This document shows, in pieces, positions 23,227 through 32,236 of a stretch of DNA of 64,000 nt. The notes below the pieces were generated by a model that worked only from the letters and a program-made list of their open reading frames with translations, had not been told where the DNA came from and did not search any database. The number at the start of each line of letters is the position of its first letter. Position 1 is the stretch's first letter. Origin of the DNA: Clostridia bacterium (GTDB lineage Bacteria; Bacillota; Clostridia; Lachnospirales; Lachnospiraceae); contig CAJTIM010000021.1 in the NCBI GenBank assembly GCA_910576325.1, forward strand, positions 1 to 64,000, read 5' to 3'. The translations under genes and the position numbers were made by a program.

Positions 23227-24831
23227 TTACTCTTCCTCGCCCGGTTCATTTTCCGGCTCTCCTCCTCTGCCGGTCACTTCATCGAATAAAAGCTTTGTAT
23301 CCTTATACCGTCCCTCCGCCGTATCCTGCATCACGGCCGTCACATAACGGCGTCCGTCCGCCTCCAGAGCTCCTATCAGACACTTTACATCACCAAGGCT
23401 TCCTGTTTTCAGGCCGATGGCGCCCTCATAATAATAATCGCTTCCGGGCTTCACCATCTCATTGCTGTTCTTGTAGGTAACGTCCGCATTTTCAAAAAGC
23501 GCGCGGAAAGAATTGGCCTTTACAATCTCCATAATCGTTTCATTTTCCAGACAGGCTTTCGCAATCCGCACCATATCCCGGGCTGTGGTGTATTGATTCT
23601 CCGACTGATCCCCGTCAGGATTCTCAAAATTGGAGTCCTCCAGCTCAAGCTCCGCAGCATAAGCATTCATGGCCTCCACAAACGCTCCGACAGCCTCCGC
23701 AACAGACACATTCTCATCACCCAGAATCTTATGCCCCGCAAAGTTTGCCAGCGAATAAGCGGCATCATTACCCGAAGGGATGAGCATGGCCCCTAAGAAG
23801 ACCTTCACACTTCCCCTGGTTCCAAGCTTCAGACTGGCAGTGGAAGCGCCCTCGCTGATCAGGCTGATCTCCTCGCCTGCCGTCAGAATTTCATCCACGC
23901 CGCAGTACTTCAGCACGGTCAGGGCCGTCAGAAGCTTTGCGGTGCTGGCCGGCGCCACACGGTCCGTCCCGTTTTTCTCATAGAGAATCATATCATCCTC
24001 CAGCGAAAAGAGGCATGCTGCTCCTGCCTCCAGCGTGAGATCCGGCATCTGATCCGCAACCTTTAATTTCTTCGCCTCTTCCTCCGCAATCCGGGCGGCT
24101 TCCGCTTCCTCCGCGGCTTTCCGCTCCTCCTCCTGCTTTTTTATCAGCTCCTCCTGGGCTGCCTTCTCTTCCTTGATACGGGCGGCCTCCAGCTGTGTTC
24201 CCCTGCCGATAACCGCTGCCAGCAGGATTACAACGAGGAATTCCAGCTCCTTTTTTACCGGAAAGGGGACTTCTCTGTGGCGGGAGCGTTTCACCGTTCC
24301 CATGCGCTCAATCTCCCGAAAAGACAGCCGTCCCAGGCCAAATAGAAAATAGCCTGTAAAAATCCCCAGAAGACTAAGCAGAAATTCGTCCAGACTGGCC
24401 GTTGCTTCCCCGAGAAAAATCTGGATCAGCTCAATCAAAAGGGAAATTCCCCCGCACAGAAACAGCACCTTGAAAAAGTTCTGATAGCGGCGGAACAGGA
24501 AAGGAATCAGCAGTCCCAATGGTACAAATTTTAAGACAACACCAAGAAGAGCGCCAAAACCGTGCTCCTTCACCATATCGATACTCCCTTTTACGGGAAT
24601 CCATGCAATGCTCTTCCAGTCCGGCTTCAGGGAAAAACCAAGCGCCGGCGTCACCGAAGAAGTAAATAACAGAAAGAGAAGAATTGCCAGCAGGGCAAAG
24701 CCCGCCTCATGCCAGATCGGCACCCGCATCTCACCTTTATAATATAAAAGCCAGATTAATGCCCGAAAGATTAAGTACGCTACCAGACCGACCAGCAGAT
24801 AAGGCCCGGCGCTCATTACATAATTCGACAA
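23227..24831 (-). CDS. VanZ-domain / D-alanyl-D-alanine carboxypeptidase fusion
   Basis: A 534-residue two-module protein. Residues 1-165 hold about five membrane helices with the VanZ signature (WIPVKGSIDM, GLLIPFLFRRYQNF, SLLIELIQIF). A helix near 195-210 and a Glu/Ala-rich coiled coil (220-255) lead to a DacA-type D,D-carboxypeptidase: Ser296-Thr-Ala-Lys299, the SGN motif (353-355) and KTG (475-477). The enzyme trims the last D-Ala from peptidoglycan stem peptides; VanZ domains are linked to glycopeptide tolerance. The TTG start at 24831 has GGAGGGG upstream. Confidence 0.85.
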   Translation of the reverse strand: MSNYVMSAGPYLLVGLVAYLIFRALIWLLYYKGEMRVPIWHEAGFALLAILLFLLFTSSVTPALGFSLKPDWKSIAWIPVKGSIDMVKEHGFGALLGVVLKFVPLGLLIPFLFRRYQNFFKVLFLCGGISLLIELIQIFLGEATASLDEFLLSLLGIFTGYFLFGLGRLSFREIERMGTVKRSRHREVPFPVKKELEFLVVILLAAVIGRGTQLEAARIKEEKAAQEELIKKQEEERKAAEEAEAARIAEEEAKKLKVADQMPDLTLEAGAACLFSLEDDMILYEKNGTDRVAPASTAKLLTALTVLKYCGVDEILTAGEEISLISEGASTASLKLGTRGSVKVFLGAMLIPSGNDAAYSLANFAGHKILGDENVSVAEAVGAFVEAMNAYAAELELEDSNFENPDGDQSENQYTTARDMVRIAKACLENETIMEIVKANSFRALFENADVTYKNSNEMVKPGSDYYYEGAIGLKTGSLGDVKCLIGALEADGRRYVTAVMQDTAEGRYKDTKLLFDEVTGRGGEPENEPGEEE

Positions 24832-24910
24832 AAAATCCCCTCCTTCCCATTTGAATTATAACATGGATTGAAGGAAAAGGGGATTTTAATTCATTAAAAT
24901 TTTATTATTT

Positions 24911-25489
24911 TTATCCGTTTGTCTTCTTAAGCTTCCTGCGAATCCGCTGCAGAGCATTGTCAATGGATTTCGGATCCTTATTCAGATGCCGGGCAATCTC
25001 CGTGTAGCTCTGGCCATTCAGATACGCATTCAGAATCTCCTGCTCCAGAGGAGTCGCTATCTTCAGAATCTCTCTGCGGAGACTTTCGATGTTCTCCTGA
25101 TCAATCAGAAGATCTTCCGGGCTCTTTTCCTTCAGCTGGCTTATCCCCTCTCCCAGTTCCGGTGAAAGCTCCACATAGGAGTTCAAGGGGGCGTGCTTTA
25201 AACGTCCGGCCGCCTGAATGGCACTGTAAAGCTGCCTGGATATGCAGAGAGCCGCAAAATCTTTAAAGGAATCGGATTTCTCAGGACGGTAATCACGGAT
25301 TGCTTTAAACAATCCCAGCATCCCCTCCTGAATCAGATCATCGCTGTCTCCTCCTATGAGGTACAGAGGACGGGCCTGATTGCGTACCTGACGCTTGTAA
25401 CGCTCTATCAGGACATCCATGCATCCCTTCTCTCCGGCATTGATATGCTCTATGAGCTGCTCATCGGTCAGCTGCTCCCATTTTTCCAT
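24911..25489 (-). CDS. sigH: Sporulation sigma factor SigH
   Basis: A 192-residue sigma-70 family factor with region 2 (QARPLYLIGGDSDDLIQEGM, LGLFKAIRDYRPEKSDSFKD) and region 4 (ATPLEQEILNAYLNGQSYTE, then IARHLNKDPKSIDNALQRIR). The sequence and its place after cysS-mrnC-rlmB match SigH, the early stationary-phase/sporulation factor. GGAGA near seven bases supports the start at 25489; a longer frame to 25537 has no site. Implies a spore-former. Confidence 0.9.
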   Translation of the reverse strand: MEKWEQLTDEQLIEHINAGEKGCMDVLIERYKRQVRNQARPLYLIGGDSDDLIQEGMLGLFKAIRDYRPEKSDSFKDFAALCISRQLYSAIQAAGRLKHAPLNSYVELSPELGEGISQLKEKSPEDLLIDQENIESLRREILKIATPLEQEILNAYLNGQSYTEIARHLNKDPKSIDNALQRIRRKLKKTNG

Positions 25490-25542
25490 TCTCATTCTCC
25501 ATATTGCCGATTCATTCCATAAGCGCCACAGGCTCACAGGCT

Positions 25543-26286
25543 TTACACGCCCAGCCTCTGGCGCACAATCTCGTAAGCCAGCACGCCCGCCGCCACGGAA
25601 GCGTTCAGGGAGTCAATATTGCCCCTCATGGGAATAGAGGCCGTAAAATCGCATTTTTCCTGCACAAGACGCCCTACCCCGTCGCCTTCGTTTCCGATTA
25701 CCAGGCCAATAGGCCCCGTAAGCTTCAGCCGGTACATGCTCTCGCCGCCCATCTGAGCGCAGACAAACCAGAGGCCCTCCTTTTTCAGCTCCTCAATAGC
25801 GGCAGCCAAATTGGTAACCTTGGCCACCGGCGTGTAATTCAGGGCGCCTGCGGAAGCTCTTGCTACGGCAGCCGTAAGACCGCAGGCACGCCGTTTGGGA
25901 ATAATCACCCCATGGGCGCCCGCCAGATTGGCCGTGCGGATAATTGCCCCCAGATTGTGGGGATCCTCAATATTATCCAACAGGAAAATGAAGGGATCCT
26001 CTCCTTTCTCTCTTGCAGCCTCCAGTATATCCTCCACCGACCCGTAGGTGTAAGCGGAGGCAGCGGCAATCACACCCTGATGGTGCCCTGTCACGGACAT
26101 CTGATCCAGGCGCTCTTTCTTTACAAAATTTATAATGGCATCCTGTTTGCGCGCTTCCCGTTTGATGGTATTGACAATCCCGTCCTGGCAGCCGTCCAGC
26201 ACAAACAGCTTGTCTATGGTTTTTCCCGAACGAAACGCCTCCAGTACGGCATTCCGTCCCTCTATGGTCAGTTCTTCGTATCGCAT
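25543..26286 (-). CDS. rlmB: 23S rRNA 2'-O-ribose methyltransferase RlmB
   Basis: A 247-residue SPOUT methyltransferase that methylates a guanosine ribose in 23S rRNA. The N-terminal substrate-binding domain (LTIEGRNAVLEAFRSGKTID) is followed by the knotted catalytic domain: LDNIEDPHNLGAIIRTANLA, then IGLVIGNEGDGVGRLV and IPMRGNIDSLNASVAAGVLA. Overlaps the end of mrnC by 19 bases, as is usual in this cluster. Confidence 0.95.
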   Translation of the reverse strand: MRYEELTIEGRNAVLEAFRSGKTIDKLFVLDGCQDGIVNTIKREARKQDAIINFVKKERLDQMSVTGHHQGVIAAASAYTYGSVEDILEAAREKGEDPFIFLLDNIEDPHNLGAIIRTANLAGAHGVIIPKRRACGLTAAVARASAGALNYTPVAKVTNLAAAIEELKKEGLWFVCAQMGGESMYRLKLTGPIGLVIGNEGDGVGRLVQEKCDFTASIPMRGNIDSLNASVAAGVLAYEIVRQRLGV

Positions 26287-26717
26287 GGCTCCTCCTTAAG
26301 TCCCAGTTTTACCAGCTCAAGCAGCCGTTTTGTCCGCCCCGTGAGATACAGGTAGCCCATCAGCGCCTCAAAGCCGGTGGCCCGCCGGTAATCGGACACA
26401 GACGCGTGCTTTGCCATGGTGGGGGAATTGGCGTTGCGCCCCCGCCGGAAGATATGAAGCTCTTCCTCGGTCAGCTGCTCCTTGATTCGTTCCAGCATAG
26501 CGGACTGGGATCCGGCATTCACCAGGCTGCTGGCCTTTTTATGAAGCCTGGCCGCATGGGCATTGCCGTGTCCCACCAGCAGGGAACGAATCACCAGTTC
26601 AAAAATACCGTCCCCGATATAAGCCAGCACCAGGGGGGAATATGTCCTGATATCCACTTCCTCCAGGGCAAATTCCTCCCGAATACGGGACATGAGATTT
26701 TCTACGCCCGTTTCCAT
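26268..26717 (-). CDS. mrnC: Mini-ribonuclease III
   Basis: A 149-residue RNase III catalytic domain without the double-strand-binding domain, which matures 23S rRNA precursors. SPLVLAYIGDGIFELVIRSL carries the acidic motif, and FRRGRNANSPTMAKHASVSD and RRATGFEALMGYLYLTGRTK are conserved in MrnC. It overlaps cysS by 16 bases. Confidence 0.95.
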   Translation of the reverse strand: METGVENLMSRIREEFALEEVDIRTYSPLVLAYIGDGIFELVIRSLLVGHGNAHAARLHKKASSLVNAGSQSAMLERIKEQLTEEELHIFRRGRNANSPTMAKHASVSDYRRATGFEALMGYLYLTGRTKRLLELVKLGLKEEPCDTKN

Positions 26718-28108
26718 TTTACACCCTCGCGCGTATCTTCCAGCACAATGCCCTTATTCAGCAGCTCCGCACGTATCTCATCCGCACGCGCATAATCTCT
26801 GGCCTTTCTGGCCTGCTGCCGTTCCTCTATCAGCACTTCAATATCCGCATCCAGAAGCTCCGTCTTTTTCTCCACTACGAGACCCAGAATATCGCAGAGT
26901 GTCGTCAGGCGCTCCAGGCATTTCTTAAGATAATCCTTTGTATTCTCCCCGCTTGTATGGGTATTGAGATACTTCACCAGCTCAAATACGGCTGCAATGG
27001 CATCAGCCGTATTAAAATCGTCATCCATGGCCTCGTCAAACTTCTTCACAAATTCCTCCGAAGCCTCATAGTGAGCCTGTTCACTCTCCGTCATAGTTTC
27101 ACCGGACGCCGTACCGATAAGGTGCTTCAGATTATCCGCCGCCGTCACAATGCGCTCGAGACTCTTCTTCGAAGCTTCCATCAGCTCCGCGCTGAAATTC
27201 AGAGGACTGCGGTAATGGGCGCTGAGCATAAAGAAGCGCAGAACCTGAAGATCGTATTTCTCACTAATCTCCCGTACGGTAAAGAAATTGCCGAGGGATT
27301 TTGACATTTTCCGATTGTCAATGTTGAGGAAGGCGTTGTGCAGCCAATACCTGGAAAACTCCTTTCCGTTGCACGCCTCGCTCTGGGCTATCTCATTTTC
27401 ATGGTGGGGAAATACAAGATCCTCCCCGCCCGCGTGGATGTCAATCTGTTCGCCCAGATACTTTTTGGACATAACGGAACACTCAATATGCCAGCCCGGA
27501 CGGCCCTCTCCCCAGGGTGACTCCCAGGCAGGCTCTCCCTCCTTCTTCGGTTTCCAGAGTACAAAATCCAGGGGATCCTCCTTCTCATCCTCGCCGGATA
27601 CCAGAAGTGAACGGTTGCCGCTGCGAAGATCGTCGAGATTTTTGTGGGAAAGCTTTCCGTATTCCTCAAATTTTCTGGTGCGGAAGTATACGGTTCCGTT
27701 CACTTCATAGGCGTAGTCTTTCTCAATCAGCTCGCCGATCATCTCAAGCATCCCCCCGATCTCCCGGGTCGCAAGGGGATGAGTGGTAGCCGGCTTTACA
27801 TTCATCATCTCCATATCCTTTTTACACTCGGCAATGTAGCGTTCGGAAATCTCCTGAGCGGAAACACCCTCCTCAATGGCCTTTTTGATGATTTTGTCGT
27901 CCACGTCCGTGAAGTTGGACACATAGTTGACCTCATAGCCCCGATGCTCCATATAGCGGCGGACCGTGTCAAATACGATCATGGGTCTTGCATTGCCGAT
28001 ATGGATAAAATTATAAACGGTGGGTCCGCATACATACATTTTTACCTTGCCCGCCTCCAGGGGAACAAAGCTCTCTTTTTTCTTTGTCAGAGTATTATAT
28101 ACCTTCAT
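26702..28108 (-). CDS. cysS: Cysteinyl-tRNA synthetase
   Basis: A 468-residue class I enzyme charging tRNA-Cys. The nucleotide-binding motif is HIGNAR, the zinc-site Cys is in MYVCGPTVYN, and KMSKSLGNF is the KMSKS loop. AAGGAG precedes the ATG. Lies 50 bp downstream of cysE, both controlled by the T-box leader at 28862-29125. Confidence 0.98.
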   Translation of the reverse strand: MKVYNTLTKKKESFVPLEAGKVKMYVCGPTVYNFIHIGNARPMIVFDTVRRYMEHRGYEVNYVSNFTDVDDKIIKKAIEEGVSAQEISERYIAECKKDMEMMNVKPATTHPLATREIGGMLEMIGELIEKDYAYEVNGTVYFRTRKFEEYGKLSHKNLDDLRSGNRSLLVSGEDEKEDPLDFVLWKPKKEGEPAWESPWGEGRPGWHIECSVMSKKYLGEQIDIHAGGEDLVFPHHENEIAQSEACNGKEFSRYWLHNAFLNIDNRKMSKSLGNFFTVREISEKYDLQVLRFFMLSAHYRSPLNFSAELMEASKKSLERIVTAADNLKHLIGTASGETMTESEQAHYEASEEFVKKFDEAMDDDFNTADAIAAVFELVKYLNTHTSGENTKDYLKKCLERLTTLCDILGLVVEKKTELLDADIEVLIEERQQARKARDYARADEIRAELLNKGIVLEDTREGVKWKRA

Positions 28109-28158
28109 TTAATTTCTCCTTATTCCGGTTCCGTAATTTCCTTACGGTATACCTTTCC

Positions 28159-28845
28159 CTACTGTTTTGTCTTCTCTTCTTTATCTTTTTTCTTTTTTCC
28201 GCGCTTTTTCTTAATCTCCGCAAGCTCTGCGTGCAGCCGCTCATTCTCCCGGCGAAGCTCCGTAATGGTGTCCATAACGGGATCGGGCAGATCCACCTGA
28301 TTCATATCGCTTCGGGGAACCTTTACGTCGCCCCGCTTCACAATGCGTCCCGGAACACCGACCACGGTACAGTTGGGCGGCACCTCCTTCAGCACTACGG
28401 ATCCTGCCCCAATCTTGGAATTCTCCCCAATGGTAAAGGACCCCAGGATCTTGGCTCCCGCGCTGACCATTACGTTGTCCTGAAGAGTGGGATGGCGCTT
28501 TCCCCGCTCCTTTCCCGTTCCTCCCAGTGTTACTCCCTGGTAAAGAGTTACATTGTCCCCGATAATGGCCGTCTCGCCTATGATAACGCCGGATCCGTGA
28601 TCGATAAACAGCCCCTTGCCTATCTGCGCGCCCGGATGGATCTCAATGCCCGTCTTCCGCACGGTTCTCTGGGACAGCCACCGCGCCCAGAAATAATGAC
28701 CTCTTTTGTACCAGCGGTGTGCCAGTCTGTAACTTAAGATAGCACGAAAGCTGGGATATAGCAAGACCTCCATGGGACTTTTGATGGCCGGATCCCGCTC
28801 CGTGATAACCTGAAACTCTTCCTTAATATAACGAATCATTCCCAT
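28159..28845 (-). CDS. cysE: Serine O-acetyltransferase
   Basis: A 228-residue left-handed beta-helix acetyltransferase that makes O-acetylserine, the precursor of cysteine. The hexapeptide repeats run from GIEIHPGAQIGKGLFIDHGS through GVIIGETAIIGDNVTLYQGV to NCTVVGVPGRIVKRG. A charged tail (IKKKRGKKKKDKEEK) ends the protein. First gene of the cysteine cluster. Confidence 0.97.
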   Translation of the reverse strand: MGMIRYIKEEFQVITERDPAIKSPMEVLLYPSFRAILSYRLAHRWYKRGHYFWARWLSQRTVRKTGIEIHPGAQIGKGLFIDHGSGVIIGETAIIGDNVTLYQGVTLGGTGKERGKRHPTLQDNVMVSAGAKILGSFTIGENSKIGAGSVVLKEVPPNCTVVGVPGRIVKRGDVKVPRSDMNQVDLPDPVMDTITELRRENERLHAELAEIKKKRGKKKKDKEEKTKQ

Positions 28846-28861
28846 TTGCGCTCTCCCCTGA

Positions 28862-29125
28862 ACAAAAAATGCGGACTATCTCGCCTCAAGAGACGAAATA
28901 ATCCGCGGTTCCACTCTTCATTAAAGGGCACTTGCCCCCTCACTCTTACACTTAACGCGTGCCCACGTACCCGGCTGATGCTGACACACTCACCGGATCG
29001 GCTCCCGGACGCACTTCATCCACCTCTCGGCCGGAGCTGCTTTCAGCCGGTGACAGCTCCTCTCTGCTGCTTTGAATGTGAATTACTTTTCCGTTCTATG
29101 CCTTTGTTCTTCTAAAACTTTCTAT
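28862..29125 (-). promoter_or_regulatory. T-box leader (Cys) before cysE-cysS
   Basis: On the minus strand AGAGTGGAACCGCGG (28903-28917) is the T-box sequence that pairs with uncharged tRNA. A terminator follows, stem GCGGAT/GTCCGC spanning 28871-28906, with a T-run 28864-28869. The leader would let cysE-cysS be transcribed when tRNA-Cys is uncharged. The upstream part contains a GAAGTGCG segment with TGC that could be the Cys specifier, but the stem I was not worked out fully. Confidence 0.9.
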
Positions 29126-29130
29126 GATTT

Positions 29131-29159
29131 AGGATATGCAAAATTGAGCGGTTTGTCAA
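29131..29159 (-). promoter_or_regulatory. Promoter of cysE T-box leader
   Basis: On the minus strand TTGACA (29154-29159) and TATCCT (29131-29136) are spaced 17 bases apart, with the leader beginning just after. Confidence 0.7.
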
Positions 29160-29217
29160 GTATTTCCGCCCGAATCCGCAAGAATTTCTTGGCTGCGGCA
29201 GTTCGAATCGCTGCCCT

Positions 29218-30063
29218 CTACACGGTTTCATTGATATAGATTCCCTCTAAAACCCGAATCCGGTTCAGCTTGCGCAGAAGCCCTTCTTTGTCCTTCGCCT
29301 TCCCCACCCCCGGCAGCTCCCCTGCTCCCAGCATACCGCAAAGAAAGCTTCCCATATCCGCAATGGCAACGGAAACCTCCGGCTCTTCCGCTGCCGGAAG
29401 AAGGCAGCTGCCATCCAAGGTGAAATCCCAGCGGAAAATGCCCTGATTTCCCGCAAGAATGGAATCCGTGATCTCTACAGTCAGACTTTGCTCTTCCTCC
29501 GCTCCGATATGCTCCGCAAAGGCCGGCAGATGTACCGGCCGCATCATCATGGGCGTCGTCTCCCACTCCGGCCAGGAAATGTGACGCCTCTCATAATCCC
29601 CGTCCTTTTCTATATAAAGATCATACGTCTCCTTCAGCTTTGCTTCCTCGAGATCCGCAAGCCCTTCCTCGTCCTCATTTCCCATCAGCCGGAAATCAAA
29701 AGGCAGATAAATGGCCTCGTCGGCCGGCATCAGAAATGCAAAGGGCCGGCGCTCCTCCCTCATATCCATGAGCGCCCTTGTGAGAAGACTGCGCATCAGC
29801 CCCTGATGGCGGAAGGGAAGCTCAGTCGCTACCGCAACCAGATAGTCCGCCCGGACAGACTCTCCGCGGAGCCGAAAGGTATAGGGATTCCGGTGCAGCA
29901 TGGAGCGGATATGTCCCTCCTCCACGGCGGCCAATATCTGATTGTCCGCAGCCTTGATACGGTAATAGGCATCCACAAATGCCGCTTCGTCCTCCACAAA
30001 TACTTCTTCATAGAGCCGCCTGGACAATGCTTTTTCCTCCCGGCTCAAATATCGCAGTTCCAT
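29218..30063 (-). CDS. GNAT acetyltransferase, Eis-like
   Basis: A 281-residue protein with an N-terminal GNAT domain: YLVAVATELPFRHQGLMRSL contains the RHxGxM acetyl-CoA motif, followed by a second GNAT-like half and a C-terminal sterol-carrier-like region (DSILAGNQGIFRWDF onward), the layout of Eis-type lysine/aminoglycoside acetyltransferases. AGGAGG precedes the ATG at 30063 (a GTG two codons earlier overlaps it). The substrate cannot be told. It sits between ispF and cysE. Confidence 0.7.
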   Translation of the reverse strand: MELRYLSREEKALSRRLYEEVFVEDEAAFVDAYYRIKAADNQILAAVEEGHIRSMLHRNPYTFRLRGESVRADYLVAVATELPFRHQGLMRSLLTRALMDMREERRPFAFLMPADEAIYLPFDFRLMGNEDEEGLADLEEAKLKETYDLYIEKDGDYERRHISWPEWETTPMMMRPVHLPAFAEHIGAEEEQSLTVEITDSILAGNQGIFRWDFTLDGSCLLPAAEEPEVSVAIADMGSFLCGMLGAGELPGVGKAKDKEGLLRKLNRIRVLEGIYINETV

Positions 30064-30125
30064 GTCCACCTCCTGTTCTGTTTCTTAAGCCTTACGGCAT
30101 ACTGCTTTGTCTTACCAATGCATTT

Positions 30126-30677
30126 TCATTCCTTTATTGCACGGCATCCTCCGCAGCCCCCACAGTCCCTTTCCCCTGCCATTACATCCTCATAAGCGTA
30201 ATTGGCTATGGGAATCAGGGCGCAGACAGCCTGAGAGGAAATTCCCTCTCCCGTTCCCGTAAAGCCCAGTCCCTCCTCCGTGGTAGCCTTTATATTAATC
30301 TGATCCGCAGATATCTTCAGGGCCCTTGCCACATTTTCCCTCATAGCGGGAATATGCGGCGCCATCTTAGGACGCTGGGCAATGATAGTGGCGTCAATAT
30401 TGCCAACCACATAATTGGCCTCCTCCAGAAGCGCTCCCACATGCTCCAGAAGACGAATACTGGAGATGCCCTTATAGGCCGGATCCGTATCCGGAAAATG
30501 CTTCCCGATATCGCCCAGGGCCGCAGCCCCCAGAAGCGCATCCATGATGGCATGCAGCAGTACATCCGCATCGGAGTGGCCGAGAAGCCCCTTATCATAA
30601 GGAATCTCCACCCCTCCCAAAATCAGCGGCCGCTCCTCTGTCAGCCTGTGTACATCATATCCCATTCCTACGCGCAT
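30126..30677 (-). CDS. ispF: 2-C-methyl-D-erythritol 2,4-cyclodiphosphate synthase with Cys tail
   Basis: IspF of the MEP isoprenoid pathway. GYDVHRL and [20 protein letters not shown] hold the metal ligands (Asp8, His10, His42 type positions), and [20 protein letters not shown] is the substrate loop. At 183 residues it is about 25 longer than usual: the extra C-terminus [20 protein letters not shown] holds three Cys in CGGCGGC. The rest is normal. Confidence 0.95.
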   Translation of the reverse strand: MRVGMGYDVHRLTEERPLILGGVEIPYDKGLLGHSDADVLLHAIMDALLGAAALGDIGKHFPDTDPAYKGISSIRLLEHVGALLEEANYVVGNIDATIIAQRPKMAPHIPAMRENVARALKISADQINIKATTEEGLGFTGTGEGISSQAVCALIPIANYAYEDVMAGERDCGGCGGCRAIKE

Positions 30678-30862
30678 AGTGTTTTTCTCCTATTCCGGTT
30701 CCGTACGCTTCCCTGTCGGTAAGGGAGCGTGCTGTTTTTAAATTCCGCTCTATGGGTTATTGTACCATATTCCCTCCTTTTCTACTATGAAATTTTCAAG
30801 TTCTTTACCAAATCCGCAAACAGGTGTATACTATATTCAAATCAGCCGGGGAGGAATTACAA

Positions 30863-31615
30863 ATGATACAGGACATTACACCGCACACTTATCACAATGA
30901 ATATCGGCCCGTGCAGCCCGAAGCGGAGAGCCTTCTTCTTTATTTTGAGGGAGATCTGGTACTGGTAAAGCGGCGGAAGGACAGACTCTGTTTTCCCTCT
31001 TTTTCCGATCTTCCTGACCTTGCGCCAAAGCTGTCCGAAGAACTTCTCTATCTCTTTTCCATTGATGAGCAGACCTTTTATCTTGCCAGGCGGCGCCCCT
31101 CATTTGATGAAGCTCTCTTTGAAATGAAATCCATCCGTATCTTCCGCGACACGCCGCCCGAATGGCTGTCCTTTGCCGGAATCACCGCCCATCAGCTCTA
31201 TCACTGGTATGACAGCCACCGCTTCTGCGGCAAATGCGGCCATCCCCTGGTTCACTCTCTCAAGGAACGCATGCTTCAATGCCCCGACTGCGGTATTATG
31301 GAATATCCGAAGATTTCTCCCGCAGTTATTGTAGGGATTATGCATGGGGAGCGCCTTCTGATGTCCAAATATGCCGGAAGGAGCACAACCCACTATGCCC
31401 TGATTGCCGGCTTTGCGGAAATCGGGGAAACCATTGAGGAAACGGTTCGGCGGGAAGTCTATGAGGAAGTGGGGCTCCGTGTGAAAAATCTGCGTTATTA
31501 CAAAAGCCAGCCCTGGTCCTTCTCCGATACCCTGCTGTTCGGTTTTTTTGCCGAGCTTGACGGAGAGGATGATTCCATCACGCTGGACACTCGGGAGCTT
31601 GCCACCGCAGACTGA
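30863..31615 (+). CDS. nudC: NADH pyrophosphatase, truncated by in-frame TGA
   Basis: Nudix hydrolase that cleaves NAD(H) and de-caps NAD-capped RNA. The zinc ribbon is CGKCGHPL...LQCPDCG and the Nudix box AGFAEIGETIEETVRREVYEEVG. The frame stops at TGA (31613-31615) exactly where the family has Trp in D-W-F-T-R-E-E; the downstream codons 31616-31699 continue the expected C-terminus (FTREEAPAQPLNISLTSEM and so on) to TAG. So a TGG to TGA change probably cut off 28 residues. The Nudix site itself is intact. GGAGG at eight bases sets the start at 30863. Confidence 0.8.
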   Translation: MIQDITPHTYHNEYRPVQPEAESLLLYFEGDLVLVKRRKDRLCFPSFSDLPDLAPKLSEELLYLFSIDEQTFYLARRRPSFDEALFEMKSIRIFRDTPPEWLSFAGITAHQLYHWYDSHRFCGKCGHPLVHSLKERMLQCPDCGIMEYPKISPAVIVGIMHGERLLMSKYAGRSTTHYALIAGFAEIGETIEETVRREVYEEVGLRVKNLRYYKSQPWSFSDTLLFGFFAELDGEDDSITLDTRELATAD

Positions 31616-31779
31616 TTTACCCGGGAGGAAGCGCCTGCACAGCCGCTGAATATCAGCCTGACCAGTGAAATGATTTGGAAATTTAAAAATGGGGAAATCT
31701 AGAAGCGGCTCATAGCAGCTTGAACGTTAAGCCGTGAAAAATTAGGCGAAAAATTATTTAAGAAATTTGTAAAAAAAGC

Positions 31780-31809
31780 TTGACTTCTTTCCCAATATAA
31801 TAGTATAAT
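31780..31809 (+). promoter_or_regulatory. Promoter of the tRNA pair
   Basis: TTGACT (31780-31785) and TATAAT (31804-31809), 18 bases apart, with the tRNA-Val beginning 36 bp downstream. Confidence 0.65.
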
Positions 31810-31844
31810 AGTAAAGCGGGTCAGCGGTAGTGGCCCACACCAAT

Positions 31845-31917
31845 GGGATCTTAGCTCAGCTGGGAGAGCATCTGCCTTACAAGCAGAGGGTCATAGGTTC
31901 GAGCCCTATAGGTCCCA
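31845..31917 (+). tRNA. tRNA-Val (anticodon TAC)
   Basis: A 73-nt cloverleaf: acceptor GGGATCT pairs with AGGTCCC, with A73 next; the D-arm AGCTCAGCTGGGAGAGCA and anticodon loop CTTACAA with TAC, and T-arm GGTTCGAGCC. The mature CCA is not encoded. Confidence 0.95.
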
Positions 31918-31921
31918 TTAC

Positions 31922-31995
31922 GGCGAGGTAGCTCAGCTGGCTAGAGCATGCGGTTCATACCCGCAGTGTCGGGGGTTCAAGTCCCTTCCTCGCTA
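31922..31995 (+). tRNA. tRNA-Met (anticodon CAT)
   Basis: A 74-nt cloverleaf with acceptor GGCGAGG pairing CCTCGCT, anticodon stem TGCGG/CCGCA and loop TTCATAC with CAT. The sequence resembles elongator Met tRNA. It lies four bases after tRNA-Val in the same transcript. Confidence 0.92.
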
Positions 31996-32003
31996 CTGGC
32001 TGA

Positions 32004-32045
32004 GGGTCTGAAAATATTGAGAATTCAATGTTTTCGGGCCTTTTT
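32004..32045 (+). terminator. Terminator after tRNA-Met
   Basis: GGGTCTGAAAATATTGA pairs, with two mismatches, with TTCAATGTTTTCGGGCC (32024-32040), and is followed by TTTTT. Confidence 0.75.
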
Positions 32046-32161
32046 ACATTTTTCAGAAATATTTACACTTTTAAATAATTATTTGTCTTCTTCTATCTCC
32101 ATCTCCCCGGTGAAAAACTCCAGTGCACTCAACCTGCGTCTATCCTCTCCGCAAATAAAAT

Positions 32162-32212
32162 GGGACTGTATTGAAAACATCACAAAGCCTTAGATATTTT
32201 CAAAACAGCCCC
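32162..32212 (-). terminator. Terminator of the sugar ABC operon
   Basis: On the minus strand GGGGCTGTTTTGAAAA pairs with TTTTCAATACAGTCCC using G-T wobbles, followed by ATTTTATTTG. It lies 25 bp beyond the ABC ATPase stop codon. A 33-codon frame in the same stretch is not counted as a gene. Confidence 0.65.
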
Positions 32213-32236
32213 TTTCTTTGTATTAACGGCACGATT

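Noticed and set aside
29190-29214. GGCAG-TTCGAAT-type sequence resembling a T-arm
   Set aside because: The loop has two extra bases and no tRNA body is present; it is more likely part of a terminator or chance.
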